From: Eggerthella sp. CAG:298
Lineage (GTDB): Bacteria > Actinomycetota > Coriobacteriia > Coriobacteriales > Eggerthellaceae
Length of the DNA stretch: 58,351 bases
Assembly (NCBI GenBank): GCA_000435675.1
Contig: FR895124.1
Coordinates: forward strand, 16,428-74,778
Direction of reading: 5' to 3'
The notes beneath the pieces are model-generated. The model ran no database searches. It was not told where the DNA came from and saw nothing but the letters and a program-made list of their open reading frames with translations. Position numbers and translations under genes: made by a program. Positions 41,146 to 50,030 of the stretch are shown in pieces (position 1 is the first letter of the stretch; every line of letters begins with the position of its first letter).

Positions 41146-42774
41146 ATGGAAGGGTTCGTTTTACTCGACACCGGTGCGTGGTCGCTCGTTCCGCCACTTC
41201 TCGCGCTCGCGCTTGCACTCATCACGAAAGAAGTCTATTCTTCGCTCCTCATCGGCATCGTTTCTGGGCTGCTCATCTACCAATTCAGTCTGGCTGGCGT
41301 AGGTCTTGAACAAACGATCGACGGACTGTGCCTGCTGCCGAACATTTTCATCGAGCAGATATCAGCAAATGCTGGCCTTATCTTGTTCTTGGCGCTCTTA
41401 GGCGCACTCACGATGCTCATCACGAAGGCGGGCGGATCGATCGCGTATGCGAAATGGGCCGTGAAGCGCATCAAGAATCCGCGCGTTGCCTCTATTGCCA
41501 CTGCACTTCTAGGCGTGATCATCTTCGTGGACGACTACTTCAACTGCCTTACCGTGGGTAGCGTGATGCGCCCCGTGACCGACCGCTTCAAGATCTGCCG
41601 CGAGAAGCTGGCATGGATCATCGATTCGACTGCGGCTCCCATCTGTATCATCGTGCCCGTTTCGTCGTGGGCCGTAGCGGTTGGCGGCTATTTGGGTGAA
41701 GACGGCTTCAACACCTTCGTCGCCTCGATCCCCTACAACTTCTACGCGCTGCTCACCATCGTATTCGTGTTCGCGCTGTGCGCTTGCGGACGCGATTTCG
41801 GTCCGATGAAGCGCGCACAACAAGCCTTCGAGACGCGCTTCAAGCAGCCGCGCAAAGGCATCAAGCATGCTGCCGAAGAATCGCTCGCACCCAGTTCGAG
41901 CGCGGTTCGCGAAGATATCGATGAGACGCTCGAAGACAACGTGCGCCTCCAGGATATGGCGGGCGAAGCACTGGATGCCTACGACCAACTTCACATCGCG
42001 CGCAACGGGCGCGTCTACGACCTGGTCGTGCCGATCCTCGTGCTCATCATCTTCTCGACCCTGGGCATGATGTATGCGGGCGGCTTCTTCCAGGGCATCG
42101 ATTTTACAACCGCCATGGGTGAAAACCCCATCATGGGACTGTGCATCGGTTCGATGGTTGCCTTGGTGGTTGCAGCGCTGCTCTATCTGCCGCGCAAGCT
42201 GCTGAACCTCTCAAGCTTCATCACCGGCGCATCGGAAGGCGTTCGCTCGATGGTCGAAGCTATCATGATCTTGGTGCTTGCCTGGTCGTTAGGAGGTTGC
42301 TGCCGTTACATGCTCGGCACCGGCACCTTCATCGCCGGCTTGCTCGATTCCGCTGGCTTCGCGCTGCAGTTCCTCCCTGTGGTGATCTTCATCGCTTCAG
42401 CATTCATCGGGTTCGCCATGGGTACTTCTTGGGGAACGATCGCTCTTATGATCCCGATCGTGATCGGCGTGTTCACGCCCGAAAGCCCGCTTTACCTGCT
42501 CACGATCGGCGCAACGCTTGCTGGCGCGGTCTATGGCGATCACATCTCGCCCATTTCGGACACGACGATCCTCTCATCTGCCGGCGCAAGCTGCAATCAT
42601 CTGGCGCACGTTACCACGCAGCTGCCCTATGCGAGTTTGGTGGCAGGCATTTGCTTGGTTGGATATCTTGTTGCAGGGTTGAGCCTCTCACCTTGGCCTT
42701 CGCTGGTTGGCGGATTAGCTCTCATCCTCCTGTTCATAGGAGGCTTGGTCGTGAAGAATAGACCGAGCGAATAA
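41146..42774 (+). CDS. NhaC-family Na+/H+ antiporter-like transporter
   Basis: 542 residues with about twelve helices. IIFVDDYFNCLTVGSVMRPVTDRFKICREKLAWIIDSTAAPICIIVPVSSWAV and GFAMGTSWGTIALMIPIVI are NhaC-family signatures, as are YGDHISPISDTTILSSAGASCNHLAHVTTQLPYA near the end. A charged cytosolic loop of 60 residues (about 230-290) is unusually long. NhaC-type proteins exchange Na+ for H+ or take up amino-acid-like anions; the ion is not proven. It starts 18 bases after the DUF5662 gene. Confidence 0.9.
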   Translation: MEGFVLLDTGAWSLVPPLLALALALITKEVYSSLLIGIVSGLLIYQFSLAGVGLEQTIDGLCLLPNIFIEQISANAGLILFLALLGALTMLITKAGGSIAYAKWAVKRIKNPRVASIATALLGVIIFVDDYFNCLTVGSVMRPVTDRFKICREKLAWIIDSTAAPICIIVPVSSWAVAVGGYLGEDGFNTFVASIPYNFYALLTIVFVFALCACGRDFGPMKRAQQAFETRFKQPRKGIKHAAEESLAPSSSAVREDIDETLEDNVRLQDMAGEALDAYDQLHIARNGRVYDLVVPILVLIIFSTLGMMYAGGFFQGIDFTTAMGENPIMGLCIGSMVALVVAALLYLPRKLLNLSSFITGASEGVRSMVEAIMILVLAWSLGGCCRYMLGTGTFIAGLLDSAGFALQFLPVVIFIASAFIGFAMGTSWGTIALMIPIVIGVFTPESPLYLLTIGATLAGAVYGDHISPISDTTILSSAGASCNHLAHVTTQLPYASLVAGICLVGYLVAGLSLSPWPSLVGGLALILLFIGGLVVKNRPSE

Positions 42775-42885
42775 GGCGGGGCACCCCTATTAGCAGAGGC
42801 ATTCCTTTGCGACGCGCGGCGAAGGAAGCTTCCTTGCAACGCGTGGCTAGCCCGACCGACGGGTAACGAGATGCCTAGACGTTGC

Positions 42886-43830
42886 TTAGACGCCTAGCTG
42901 TATGCTGTCGCTCAAATACTTCGCTGGTGATGCCTCCTTGCGGCGATCAGCGCCCCAGAAGCAGCACGATAAGAAGCCTGGTCCCACGTGACAGCCGATA
43001 GTAGGACCACACGAAGACTCCAAGAAGAACGTTGGCGTCTCTGAATGCTTGTTGATGACCTTTTCGAGCTTCTCAACATCTTCATAGCAATCGGCGTTAC
43101 CGATAGAGCACACTGCAACTTGAGGATCATGCATAGAAAGATAATTCTCGGCCATGCGGCGGATGCCCTTCTTGCGACCATGCGCAATGCCATTCAACTC
43201 AAGCTTGCCATCGAGAGAGACCGTGAGCATTGGCTTAATGTCGAGCTTCGTTCCTACCACGGCAACGCCTGAGGGAATGCGACCCCCTCGCGCGAGCGCC
43301 TTCAGGTCATCCACCATGAAATGAATATGCATATAGTTATGAGCTTCGGTTGCCCACGCTATCATCTGCTCGAGCGGCATTCCCTTTTCGCGCTGGCGAA
43401 CTGCCTCCCACACAAGCATGTTGAGCGGCGTGGCGGGAAGCTTCGTGTCGACGATATGCACTGTAACGTTCTCCGCACCGTATTCGTCCTTCAAACGATC
43501 GAGTGCCATGCAAGCACCTTCGTAGCAGCCCGAAATACCCGAATCGAAGGCAAGATAGACCGTCGGAATGCCCGACTCGATGGCTTCGCGAAACGCGCTC
43601 TCGAACTCATGCTGGGAAGGCTGGCTCGTTTGCGGAGCTGCGCCGTTGCGCATCGCCTCATAGAATTCGTGAGCAGTACGTGAAACGAACAGGTCGTCGA
43701 CTCCGCACAAGCCTTCGTCTCCGTTGCCTTCGGTATAGGTGAAATGGAGGACCTTGAGCTGGTTCGCTTTGGCAAAATCGGCCGTGATCTCGCACGGAGA
43801 ATCAACGATGATGTTGTAGCTGTACTGCAT
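42886..43830 (-). CDS. DegV-family protein (fatty-acid binding)
   Basis: 314 residues. IIVDSPCEITADFAKANQLKVLHFTY, AAPQTSQPSQHEFESAFREAIESGIPTVYLAFDSGISGCYEGACMA and FMVDDLKALARGGRIPSGVAVVGTKLDIKPMLTV are the DegV signatures. DegV/FakB proteins hold a fatty acid while it is phosphorylated by FakA; no fakA is adjacent. The C-terminus has an atypical run ESSCGPTIGCHVGPGFLSCCFWG with five cysteines. It is on its own and converges on the NhaC gene. Confidence 0.9.
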   Translation of the reverse strand: MQYSYNIIVDSPCEITADFAKANQLKVLHFTYTEGNGDEGLCGVDDLFVSRTAHEFYEAMRNGAAPQTSQPSQHEFESAFREAIESGIPTVYLAFDSGISGCYEGACMALDRLKDEYGAENVTVHIVDTKLPATPLNMLVWEAVRQREKGMPLEQMIAWATEAHNYMHIHFMVDDLKALARGGRIPSGVAVVGTKLDIKPMLTVSLDGKLELNGIAHGRKKGIRRMAENYLSMHDPQVAVCSIGNADCYEDVEKLEKVINKHSETPTFFLESSCGPTIGCHVGPGFLSCCFWGADRRKEASPAKYLSDSIQLGV

Positions 43831-43972
43831 GAGGCCTCCCTGGGTTCAATACCAGGCAAAATAGTATCATGGGATAGGTTGCGCAGCAGAAATTTGTTAT
43901 GCGCGATGAACTCTTGTCGTCTGAGTCCGCTGCCTTTTGCAATCCCCGCACGCCCCCATGCAGACTATCCGA

Positions 43973-43997
43973 GAGCACCATCTTCTCGCTGGTGCTC
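43973..43997 (-). terminator. Possible weak terminator hairpin after pdxT
   Basis: GAGCACCA and TGGTGCTC pair perfectly around a nine-base loop, ten bases beyond the pdxT stop. No T-tract follows on the minus strand, so it may only stabilise the 3' end. Confidence 0.35.
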
Positions 43998-44007
43998 CCG
44001 AAAGAAC

Positions 44008-44682
44008 TTAAGCATGCGCATCGATCAAACCAAGAAAGAGCTGGTAGAGCGTGTTGTCCTCATCAAGTTCAGGATGAAACGTTATGCCGATCTGATTGCC
44101 GAAGCGCACCGCTACCGGCACTTCGTCCACACTCACCAAGGTCTCCACCCCTTCGCCAGTTGCCACGATCTGGGGGGCGCGAATGAACGTGAGCGGGATG
44201 TTGAGTGCCACATCTCCGCCTTCCTTGTTAGAACGAAGCGGGGCTTCTGCATGGAAGCTTGCCAGCTGCCGGCCATAGGCGTTGCGTCTCACCTGGACGG
44301 GCAACGTGCCGATTGCGCCCTGGGCCCAACCCGCACGTTCAAAGGGGGCGCGAGAATCGCTCCTGCCGTTGGCATGCTCGACCTCACGTGCAAGAAGGAT
44401 CAGGCCCGCGCACGTAGCGAGCACCGGCGTACCCGTTTCGATCATGCGCTTGATCGGGCCTGCCATAGCGAACTCTTCGAGCAGCGCCGCTTGCACCGTT
44501 GATTCGCCGCCAGGCAGCACGATCGCATCGAGCGCGGTATCAAGATCAGCTGCACAACGAAGCTCGATGGTCTCGCAGCCGAGTGCACGCAACCTGGCGG
44601 CATGTTCGGCGAAATCACCCTGAACGGCAAGCACACCTATCCTCGCATTCTGCCGCGGGACGCCCTTTGGTTCTGCACTCAT
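44008..44682 (-). CDS. pdxT: Pyridoxal 5'-phosphate synthase glutaminase subunit PdxT
   Basis: 224 residues. RIGVLAVQGDFAEHAARL, IVLPGGESTVQAAL, the nucleophile elbow PVLATCAGLILLAR and the His-Glu of ITFHPELDEDNTLY define the class I amidotransferase PdxT. It releases ammonia from glutamine for PdxS. Its start overlaps the pdxS stop by four bases, so the two are coupled. GTPVLATCAG shows the Cys; PGGEST is retained. Confidence 0.95.
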   Translation of the reverse strand: MSAEPKGVPRQNARIGVLAVQGDFAEHAARLRALGCETIELRCAADLDTALDAIVLPGGESTVQAALLEEFAMAGPIKRMIETGTPVLATCAGLILLAREVEHANGRSDSRAPFERAGWAQGAIGTLPVQVRRNAYGRQLASFHAEAPLRSNKEGGDVALNIPLTFIRAPQIVATGEGVETLVSVDEVPVAVRFGNQIGITFHPELDEDNTLYQLFLGLIDAHA

Positions 44683-45593
44683 TTGCCGCGCTCTTCCATG
44701 ATGAGGGCGATCTCGTCTTCGTTCACACCCACCATCGCTTCGCCAAGATCCTCAGAAAGCGCGGCGATGAGCTCTGCATCCTGGTAATTCGCAACGCTAC
44801 GTACGATAGCTGCTGCACGCTTCGCAGGGTTGCCCGACTTAAAGATACCCGAACCAACGAACACGCCTTCAGCGCCCAGCTGCATCATGAGTGATGCGTC
44901 AGCTGGCGTTGCGATACCACCCGCGGCGAAGTTGACCACAGGCAGGCGACCGGTGTCGTGCACCTGGCGTAGCAAGCCCAGGGGAACCTCAAGCTGTTTC
45001 GCCGCTTCGAACAGTTCGTCGCCTCGCATCGCGGCAACACGACGGATCTCCGCGTTCATCTTGCGCATGTGGCGCACCGCCTGGACCACATCGCCCGTGC
45101 CGGGTTCGCCCTTCGTGCGGATCATTGCGGCACCTTCGGCAATGCGACGAAGCGCCTCTCCCAGATCGCGTGCGCCGCATACGAAGGGAGCGCTGAACTG
45201 CGTTTTATCGATATGATAGGTATCATCTGCTGGCGAGAGCACTTCCGATTCGTCGATGTAGTCGATGTCGATCGCTTGGAGGATCTGCGCTTCCGCGAAA
45301 TGTCCGATGCGGCATTTCGCCATGACCGGAATGCTCACCGCTTCCTGGATGCCCTTGATCATCTTCGGATCGCTCATACGCGAAACGCCACCGGCAAGTC
45401 TGATATCGGCTGGGATACGCTCGAGCGCCATAACTGCGCAAGCGCCCGCTTCTTCAGCGATCCGCGCCTGCTCTGGTGTCGTGACGTCCATGATCACGCC
45501 ACCTTTCAGCATCTGCGCAAGCTGCTTATTCAACTTGGCACGTTCCTGCGTGCTCTCGCAAGAGCAGGTGCCGTCCTTTTGATCAACGCTCAT
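44679..45593 (-). CDS. pdxS: Pyridoxal 5'-phosphate synthase subunit PdxS
   Basis: 304 residues. GGVIMDVTTPEQARIAEEAGACAVMALERIPADIRLAGGVSRMSDP, IPVMAKCRIGHFAEAQIL, AAMIRTKGEPGTGDVVQAVRH and LPVVNFAAGGIATPADASLMMQLGAEGVFVGSGIFKSGNP are the PdxS blocks, including the catalytic Asp and both lysines. It condenses ribose 5-phosphate, glyceraldehyde 3-phosphate and ammonia to PLP. It is the first gene of pdxST and is divergent from the MocR regulator. Confidence 0.96.
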   Translation of the reverse strand: MSVDQKDGTCSCESTQERAKLNKQLAQMLKGGVIMDVTTPEQARIAEEAGACAVMALERIPADIRLAGGVSRMSDPKMIKGIQEAVSIPVMAKCRIGHFAEAQILQAIDIDYIDESEVLSPADDTYHIDKTQFSAPFVCGARDLGEALRRIAEGAAMIRTKGEPGTGDVVQAVRHMRKMNAEIRRVAAMRGDELFEAAKQLEVPLGLLRQVHDTGRLPVVNFAAGGIATPADASLMMQLGAEGVFVGSGIFKSGNPAKRAAAIVRSVANYQDAELIAALSEDLGEAMVGVNEDEIALIMEERGK

Positions 45594-45663
45594 GGTTGAA
45601 CTCCTTTTCTTCTCTTCATATCCTCTTTAAGCTGCGAGGCGTCTTCGTTGTCTCTGCCATGGT

Positions 45664-45721
45664 AAAGTGGTAATGGTCATATCGAAATGACCAAAATCGA
45701 TGTTTTTATTAAGACCAGTTT
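45664..45721. promoter_or_regulatory. PdxR-type operator region between pdxST and the MocR gene
   Basis: AAAGTGGTAATG (45664-45675) runs into GGTCAT-ATCGAA-ATGACC, a perfect six-base inverted repeat (45675-45692). TAAGACCAGTTT at 45710-45721 is the reverse complement of AAACTGGTCTTA. The half-sites resemble the AAAGTGG-type motif known for actinobacterial PdxR. The region sits in the 167-base divergent gap. Confidence 0.55.
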
Positions 45722-45760
45722 CTTTGAGAATGCCTGCGAACAAGAGAGAATGAGCGAGCT

Positions 45761-47383
45761 ATGCTAACGTACGAACTTGATGCGAAGAATTCCCGTAGCC
45801 TCTACGAACAGCTCTACCAGGCGATTCGCTCAGATATCGAACTGGCCCGTCTTGATGCGGGCAGCAAGCTCCCTTCGAAGCGGACGCTTGCCCAACACCT
45901 CGGAATCAGCGTCATCACGGTCGAAAGCGCATACCGTCAACTTGCTGCCGAGGGCTATATTGAAGCAAAAGAACGACGCGGGTATTTCGTGAACGAGCTT
46001 CCTTCTGTTCAAGCGCACGACATGAGCGCAGGTAGCGAACAAATCGAGCATCAGCTGAATGCCGAAGCGGCCACCAAGCAGATCGATCCAGTCCTATCAA
46101 GTATTCCTTCCGTTCCTTCGATTCAAGCAACACCTTTGCTCGCCGACTTCTCAGGAAACGACCGATCAGGCGACCAATTCCCTTTTCATATTTGGGCGAA
46201 AACGGTCAGGCGCACGCTCAGCGAGGCTTCGAAAGGTCTGCTTCTTCGAACTGCACACGACAACCGTGGGTCAGAAGAATTGCGCGCTGCGATCGCTCAG
46301 CATTTGGCTCACTTTCGCGGGTTGGAGGCTTCGTCTGAGCAGATCATCATCGGAGCTGGGGCGCAGGACCTTTACGGGGTGTTAGTGCAGCTTCTTGGAC
46401 GTGAGCGTACCTTTGCGGTAGAGAACCCTGGCTACCCTGCGTTGCGCACCCATTACGAACTGAGTGGAGCGCACGTTGTTGGCATCCCTGTCGATGAAAG
46501 CGGGCTTGATGTTGCGACGCTTAGAGCAAGTAGGGCGAGCATTGCCCATTGTTCTCCTGCTCATCAATTTCCCACCGGGAGCGTGATGAGTGCGGTGAGA
46601 CGCCATGAATTGCTCGATTGGGCTCGCGAAGCAAGCAAGCAAGACGCTTTTCGCAACGCAGAGAGGCAAGATGTTAAAGACCGCCCTTTGAAGCGCTATA
46701 TCATCGAAGATGATTACGATAGCGAATTTCGCATGCGTGGACGACCGATCCCTCCGCTCTTCATGCAGGACACTCAGGGATCGGTGATCTATATGAACAC
46801 TTTCACCCGCAGCTTGGGGAGTGTATTTCGCATTGCGTATATGGTGTTGCCGCCGCAGCTGCTCTCTGTTTTCAACGAACGCTTCGTGGCACGTGCTTGC
46901 ATGGTCGGAGCACTCGAACAGCTTGAGCTTGCACGCTTCATCACTTCTGGCGACTACGAGCGTCATGTGAACCGCCAACGAACTGCGTATCGACGGCTAC
47001 AAGACTCCTTGGTCGCAAAGATCATGGCAAGCGAAGCAGGAAACCACGTGCGTTTCAAAGGAGTCGGTAGTGGATTACATTTCTTGATGGAAGTCGATTT
47101 GCCCGCAGGGGCCCGCTCGGCAACACCGTTTGAGAACGCCAGCCTTGAACGCGGCATCAAGTTGATAAAACTTGACGAATATCGCTTTTCGCCAATAGTA
47201 GAAGAATGCCTTTGTCCGCGTCTATCTTTTACTACGCATAGCCAAGAGAACTCATTACTGCAACCAACCTATGTGATGAATGTTTCTGGTCTTGATGCTG
47301 AGCATGCTAATGAAATCGCAACTGCTCTGATTGATGCGATCTGCTTTTGTTGTGATATAAGTTCGGGTAGTAAGCATCGCTAA
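45761..47383 (+). CDS. pdxR: MocR/PdxR-type regulator (GntR domain plus aminotransferase-like domain)
   Basis: 540 residues. Residues 8-75 are a GntR winged helix (LYEQLYQAIRSDIE...LPSKRTLAQHLGISVITVESAYRQLAAEGYIEAKERRGYFV). Residues about 145-535 resemble class I aminotransferases: GAGAQDLYGVLVQLL, VENPGYPALR, HQFPTGSVMS and IIEDDYDSEFRMRGRPIPPLF. The PLP Schiff-base position, normally K in TFSK, is R here (MNTFTRSLGSVFRIAYM). Divergence from pdxST with a paired operator makes it the likely PLP sensor and activator of those genes. Without the lysine, PLP could bind only non-covalently. Confidence 0.9.
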   Translation: MLTYELDAKNSRSLYEQLYQAIRSDIELARLDAGSKLPSKRTLAQHLGISVITVESAYRQLAAEGYIEAKERRGYFVNELPSVQAHDMSAGSEQIEHQLNAEAATKQIDPVLSSIPSVPSIQATPLLADFSGNDRSGDQFPFHIWAKTVRRTLSEASKGLLLRTAHDNRGSEELRAAIAQHLAHFRGLEASSEQIIIGAGAQDLYGVLVQLLGRERTFAVENPGYPALRTHYELSGAHVVGIPVDESGLDVATLRASRASIAHCSPAHQFPTGSVMSAVRRHELLDWAREASKQDAFRNAERQDVKDRPLKRYIIEDDYDSEFRMRGRPIPPLFMQDTQGSVIYMNTFTRSLGSVFRIAYMVLPPQLLSVFNERFVARACMVGALEQLELARFITSGDYERHVNRQRTAYRRLQDSLVAKIMASEAGNHVRFKGVGSGLHFLMEVDLPAGARSATPFENASLERGIKLIKLDEYRFSPIVEECLCPRLSFTTHSQENSLLQPTYVMNVSGLDAEHANEIATALIDAICFCCDISSGSKHR

Positions 47384-47515
47384 GGACAGTGTGCACAGAG
47401 CACATTTCTATGCTCTATTGTTATTCTCTGTCGTATTGTTTTTCGCTCTTAGCTGGCTCTGATACCCCTCTTCGGTAGATTCATCGCCATTCGCACCTAG
47501 AACGAGCTGGTACTT

Positions 47516-47548
47516 AAAAAAAGAAAACCCCGCATGAGCAGGGTTTTT
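47516..47548 (-). terminator. Rho-independent terminator of tRNA-Arg
   Basis: AAAACCC-GC and GC-GGGTTTT pair around ATGA; on the minus strand the stem is followed by a C and a run of T. It lies 14 bases past the tRNA 3' end. Confidence 0.85.
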
Positions 47549-47561
47549 GCAAGTTCAAAAG

Positions 47562-47638
47562 TGGTGCGCCCTGAGGGATTCGAACCCCCGACGTACTGAT
47601 TCGTAGTCAGTCCCTCTATCCAGCTGAGGTAAGGGCGC
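47562..47638 (-). tRNA. tRNA-Arg (anticodon ACG)
   Basis: On the minus strand the acceptor arms GCGCCCT and AGGGCGC pair fully, the D arm is CCTC...GAGG, the anticodon arm ACTGA-CTACGAA-TCAGT gives ACG, and the T arm carries TTCGAAT. A templated CCA is present at the 3' end (47562-47564). ACG is read as ICG after deamination, for CGU/CGC/CGA codons. An open reading frame running through it is a shadow. Confidence 0.97.
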
Positions 47639-47794
47639 ATCTCGTTGCAAGCAGTAAGCTTTGCAGCATTGGTTATTTTCTCAATAGAGCAACGTAGTGT
47701 CAACCACCAAAAACGGGAGAGGTAAAAACTTCTGTTTAGGGTGCTGCCCTTGTCGTTGGCCTTCAGCGAACCTCTGGGCTTACTGCGCAGCGAC

Positions 47795-48703
47795 TTATTC
47801 GGCTGCCTTCGCCTTATCCCAAAGTGCCTGCATCTTCTCCATAGGAAGCTCTTCGAGCTGAAGGCCTTGATCGAATGCTTCATCTTCCATGGCTTCCCAG
47901 CGATTGCGGAACTTCGTGCATGTTGCCCGCAGGGCACCTTCGGCATCGATTCCCATCTTGCGCGCCACATTCACGAGCGAGAAGAGCACATCACCCATCT
48001 CAAGTTCGGCCTCATGAAACTCAGGCGTGTTCTTGAGCATCTTGCCGTTCTCCGACTTTGGCGCGCGTGCATAGGCTTCTTGCAACTCTCGTGCTTCCTC
48101 ATGGACCTTTTCCCACACGTGCGCCACCGAATCCCACTCAAAACCAGCGGCAACTGCCTTGCGTGAGATCTTCTGTGCTTGCATGAGCGCAGGAAATGAA
48201 ACTGGCACGCTCGCAAGGATGCTTTCGGGCTTTTGCCCCTTCGCCTCACTCGATGTAGCGGCATCCTGCGCAGCCTGCGCGCGTTCGGAGAGCTTGATCT
48301 TATCCCAAATATCGAGCACGCTGTTCGCATCACCCGCCTGCGCTTCGCCGAACACATGCGGATGACGACGGATGATCTTCGCGTTGACCGCGCGGCACAC
48401 ATCATCGATAGTGAACTCGCCCCCGTCGGCTGCGATCTGACTTTGCAAGACTACCTGCAACAGCACATCGCCCAGCTCTTCGCAGAGGTGCTCGGTATCG
48501 TTCGCTTCGATCGTATCGACCGCTTCATAGGCTTCTTCGAGCATATTCGAAGCGATGGAGGCATGCGTTTGCTCGCGATCCCACGGGCATCCATCTGGGC
48601 GACGCAATGCTGCGATCGTGTCGACGAACTCACCGAACGATCGCGCAGCTTCGGGGGCATGCGAGATGCCCATTTCATTAGGGTTGAGTTCAGATGTAGC
48701 CAT
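47795..48703 (-). CDS. mazG: Nucleoside triphosphate pyrophosphohydrolase MazG
   Basis: 302 residues, two MazG-like repeats. The first repeat has LRRPDGCPWDREQTHASIASNMLEEAYEAVDTIE and EELGDVLLQVVLQSQIA; the second has WDSVAHVWEKVHEEARELQEAY and EMGDVLFSLVNVARKMG. EExxE and ExxD motifs that bind Mg are present in both. It clears aberrant NTPs and (p)ppGpp-related nucleotides. The start is the ATG at 48703; the earlier GTG overlaps the upstream gene. Confidence 0.94.
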   Translation of the reverse strand: MATSELNPNEMGISHAPEAARSFGEFVDTIAALRRPDGCPWDREQTHASIASNMLEEAYEAVDTIEANDTEHLCEELGDVLLQVVLQSQIAADGGEFTIDDVCRAVNAKIIRRHPHVFGEAQAGDANSVLDIWDKIKLSERAQAAQDAATSSEAKGQKPESILASVPVSFPALMQAQKISRKAVAAGFEWDSVAHVWEKVHEEARELQEAYARAPKSENGKMLKNTPEFHEAELEMGDVLFSLVNVARKMGIDAEGALRATCTKFRNRWEAMEDEAFDQGLQLEELPMEKMQALWDKAKAAE

Positions 48704-48717
48704 GGCTTTCTTGCACA

Positions 48718-49572
48718 CTACTTCTGTTGCGTGTCGGAATCGACATCCGCAGAGGAAGCTTGGGCTTGGGCGCTATCAGAAGCCGCCGCACCCTCTGCTT
48801 CTTCCTGAGCCTCTTGCGCTTCGGGCAAGCGATCTTCTTCGGGTGCCTCGTCCTCATCTTCGTAGTCTTCATCCTCGTCGTCATCCTCTTCAGGATCGCG
48901 GAAGTCGGCAGGGATGAAGGCTTTGTATTCTTCAGGGATCTCTTTTGCAGGCTCAGGCTTTTCCATTTCGTGGACTTTTTCGCTGTTGAGCTTCAGCAGT
49001 TCAACGATCGCTGCCACCTCTTCGGCACTCAAGCACGGCTCGCCTTGCCACTTCTCGATGAAGGGAATGACCTCAGGGACCAAGCCAACGAAGCATTCGT
49101 CGCTTGGGTTCTTGAGCTTGATCTCGGCAACCGTAGGGAACGCGACCATGGGATAGCACTTAAGACCGGGCTTGTCGCCGATGAGCTCCTTGATGCAGTG
49201 GAGATGAACTTTCGACTGATAGAGCGGACTCGTGAACGGCTTACCCTTGATGCCGGGTGCGAATGTCCAGCGGCTGCCTTCTTCGTCGGCGTTGATGTAG
49301 ACATAGAGCTCGCGATATTCGAGCGCGAAGATTCCCTGGGGAGAAACGATGACGTAATCGATGCGCGAACGACCCAGCTTCGTGAGGATATAGAGATCCT
49401 TCAAGACCACGTAGCCCTCTGGCAGCTTGCTATTCAGATCAGCAGCAAGTTCGACGCCTTCACGCTCGGCTGTCTTCATGCGATTGCGCTTCTTCCTCAC
49501 ATCGAAGAACAGCGTACCTGCGAGCACGACGAGAACAGCGATAAAGAGAACATTGACGATGACCTCTTGCAT
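48718..49572 (-). CDS. Membrane-anchored NERD-like domain protein with acidic tail
   Basis: 284 residues. One N-terminal helix (VIVNVLFIAVLVVLAGTLFF), then a NERD-like nuclease-related region: EREGVELAADLNSKLPEGYVVLKDLYI and SRIDYVIVSPQGIFALEYRELYVYI, matching the D......GxFxxExK pattern but with Lys replaced by Arg (EYRE). The C-terminal 80 residues are very acidic (a DDDEDEDYEDEDEAPEED run) and Ala/Glu-rich. NERD proteins are predicted endonucleases or bind nucleic acid; with the substitution the activity is uncertain. It lies 14 bases upstream of mazG. Confidence 0.65.
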   Translation of the reverse strand: MQEVIVNVLFIAVLVVLAGTLFFDVRKKRNRMKTAEREGVELAADLNSKLPEGYVVLKDLYILTKLGRSRIDYVIVSPQGIFALEYRELYVYINADEEGSRWTFAPGIKGKPFTSPLYQSKVHLHCIKELIGDKPGLKCYPMVAFPTVAEIKLKNPSDECFVGLVPEVIPFIEKWQGEPCLSAEEVAAIVELLKLNSEKVHEMEKPEPAKEIPEEYKAFIPADFRDPEEDDDEDEDYEDEDEAPEEDRLPEAQEAQEEAEGAAASDSAQAQASSADVDSDTQQK

Positions 49573-49638
49573 GGTTCCTCCTACGAAGTTCTACCAGCCG
49601 CATAGCAGCGGCCAGCACGTTGAATACTTGAGAATGAC

Positions 49639-49908
49639 TTAGATCTTGTACATGAACTGGAAGAGATCTTCACGCTGTATGATGATCTGAACGCCCAGCT
49701 CTTCGGCGAGACTGTCGAGCGCGGTCTGCACGGCATTAAAATCAGCCACAGCCGGATCGAGTGTGACAAGCATGGTCATCGAGAAGATCTCGTCGAGAAT
49801 CGTCTGGCTGATATCGTCGATGTTCGCACCTTTTTCAGCGAGCACCCTCGAAACGCCCGCTACGATGCCGGAGCGGTCCTTACCCAAAACAGAGACTACA
49901 CAGCGCAT
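49639..49908 (-). CDS. ACT-domain protein (UPF0237 type)
   Basis: 89 residues: one ACT domain, VVSVLGKDRSGIVAGVSRVLAEKGANIDDISQTILDEIFSMTMLVTL, ending in EDLFQFMYKI. Free-standing ACT proteins of this class occur in many anaerobes, often next to a DUF711 gene, which is not visible here. The ligand is probably an amino acid. It is a likely regulatory protein, without a recognised partner. Confidence 0.88.
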   Translation of the reverse strand: MRCVVSVLGKDRSGIVAGVSRVLAEKGANIDDISQTILDEIFSMTMLVTLDPAVADFNAVQTALDSLAEELGVQIIIQREDLFQFMYKI

Positions 49909-50030
49909 TGCGCATCCTTTCGATCAAGACAGGCAACCTTTGTGTTGCTGTCTTTTGTGTTACCGCTATAGTAGCGCATGAACACGCCTCCACGTGCATG
50001 CGTCTTCTTATTCGCAGAAGTTACGCACCC

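Noticed and set aside
47497..47970. A 157-residue open frame across the tRNA gene and the mazG end
   Set aside because: It runs through a complete tRNA-Arg and its terminator, so it cannot be a real protein gene.
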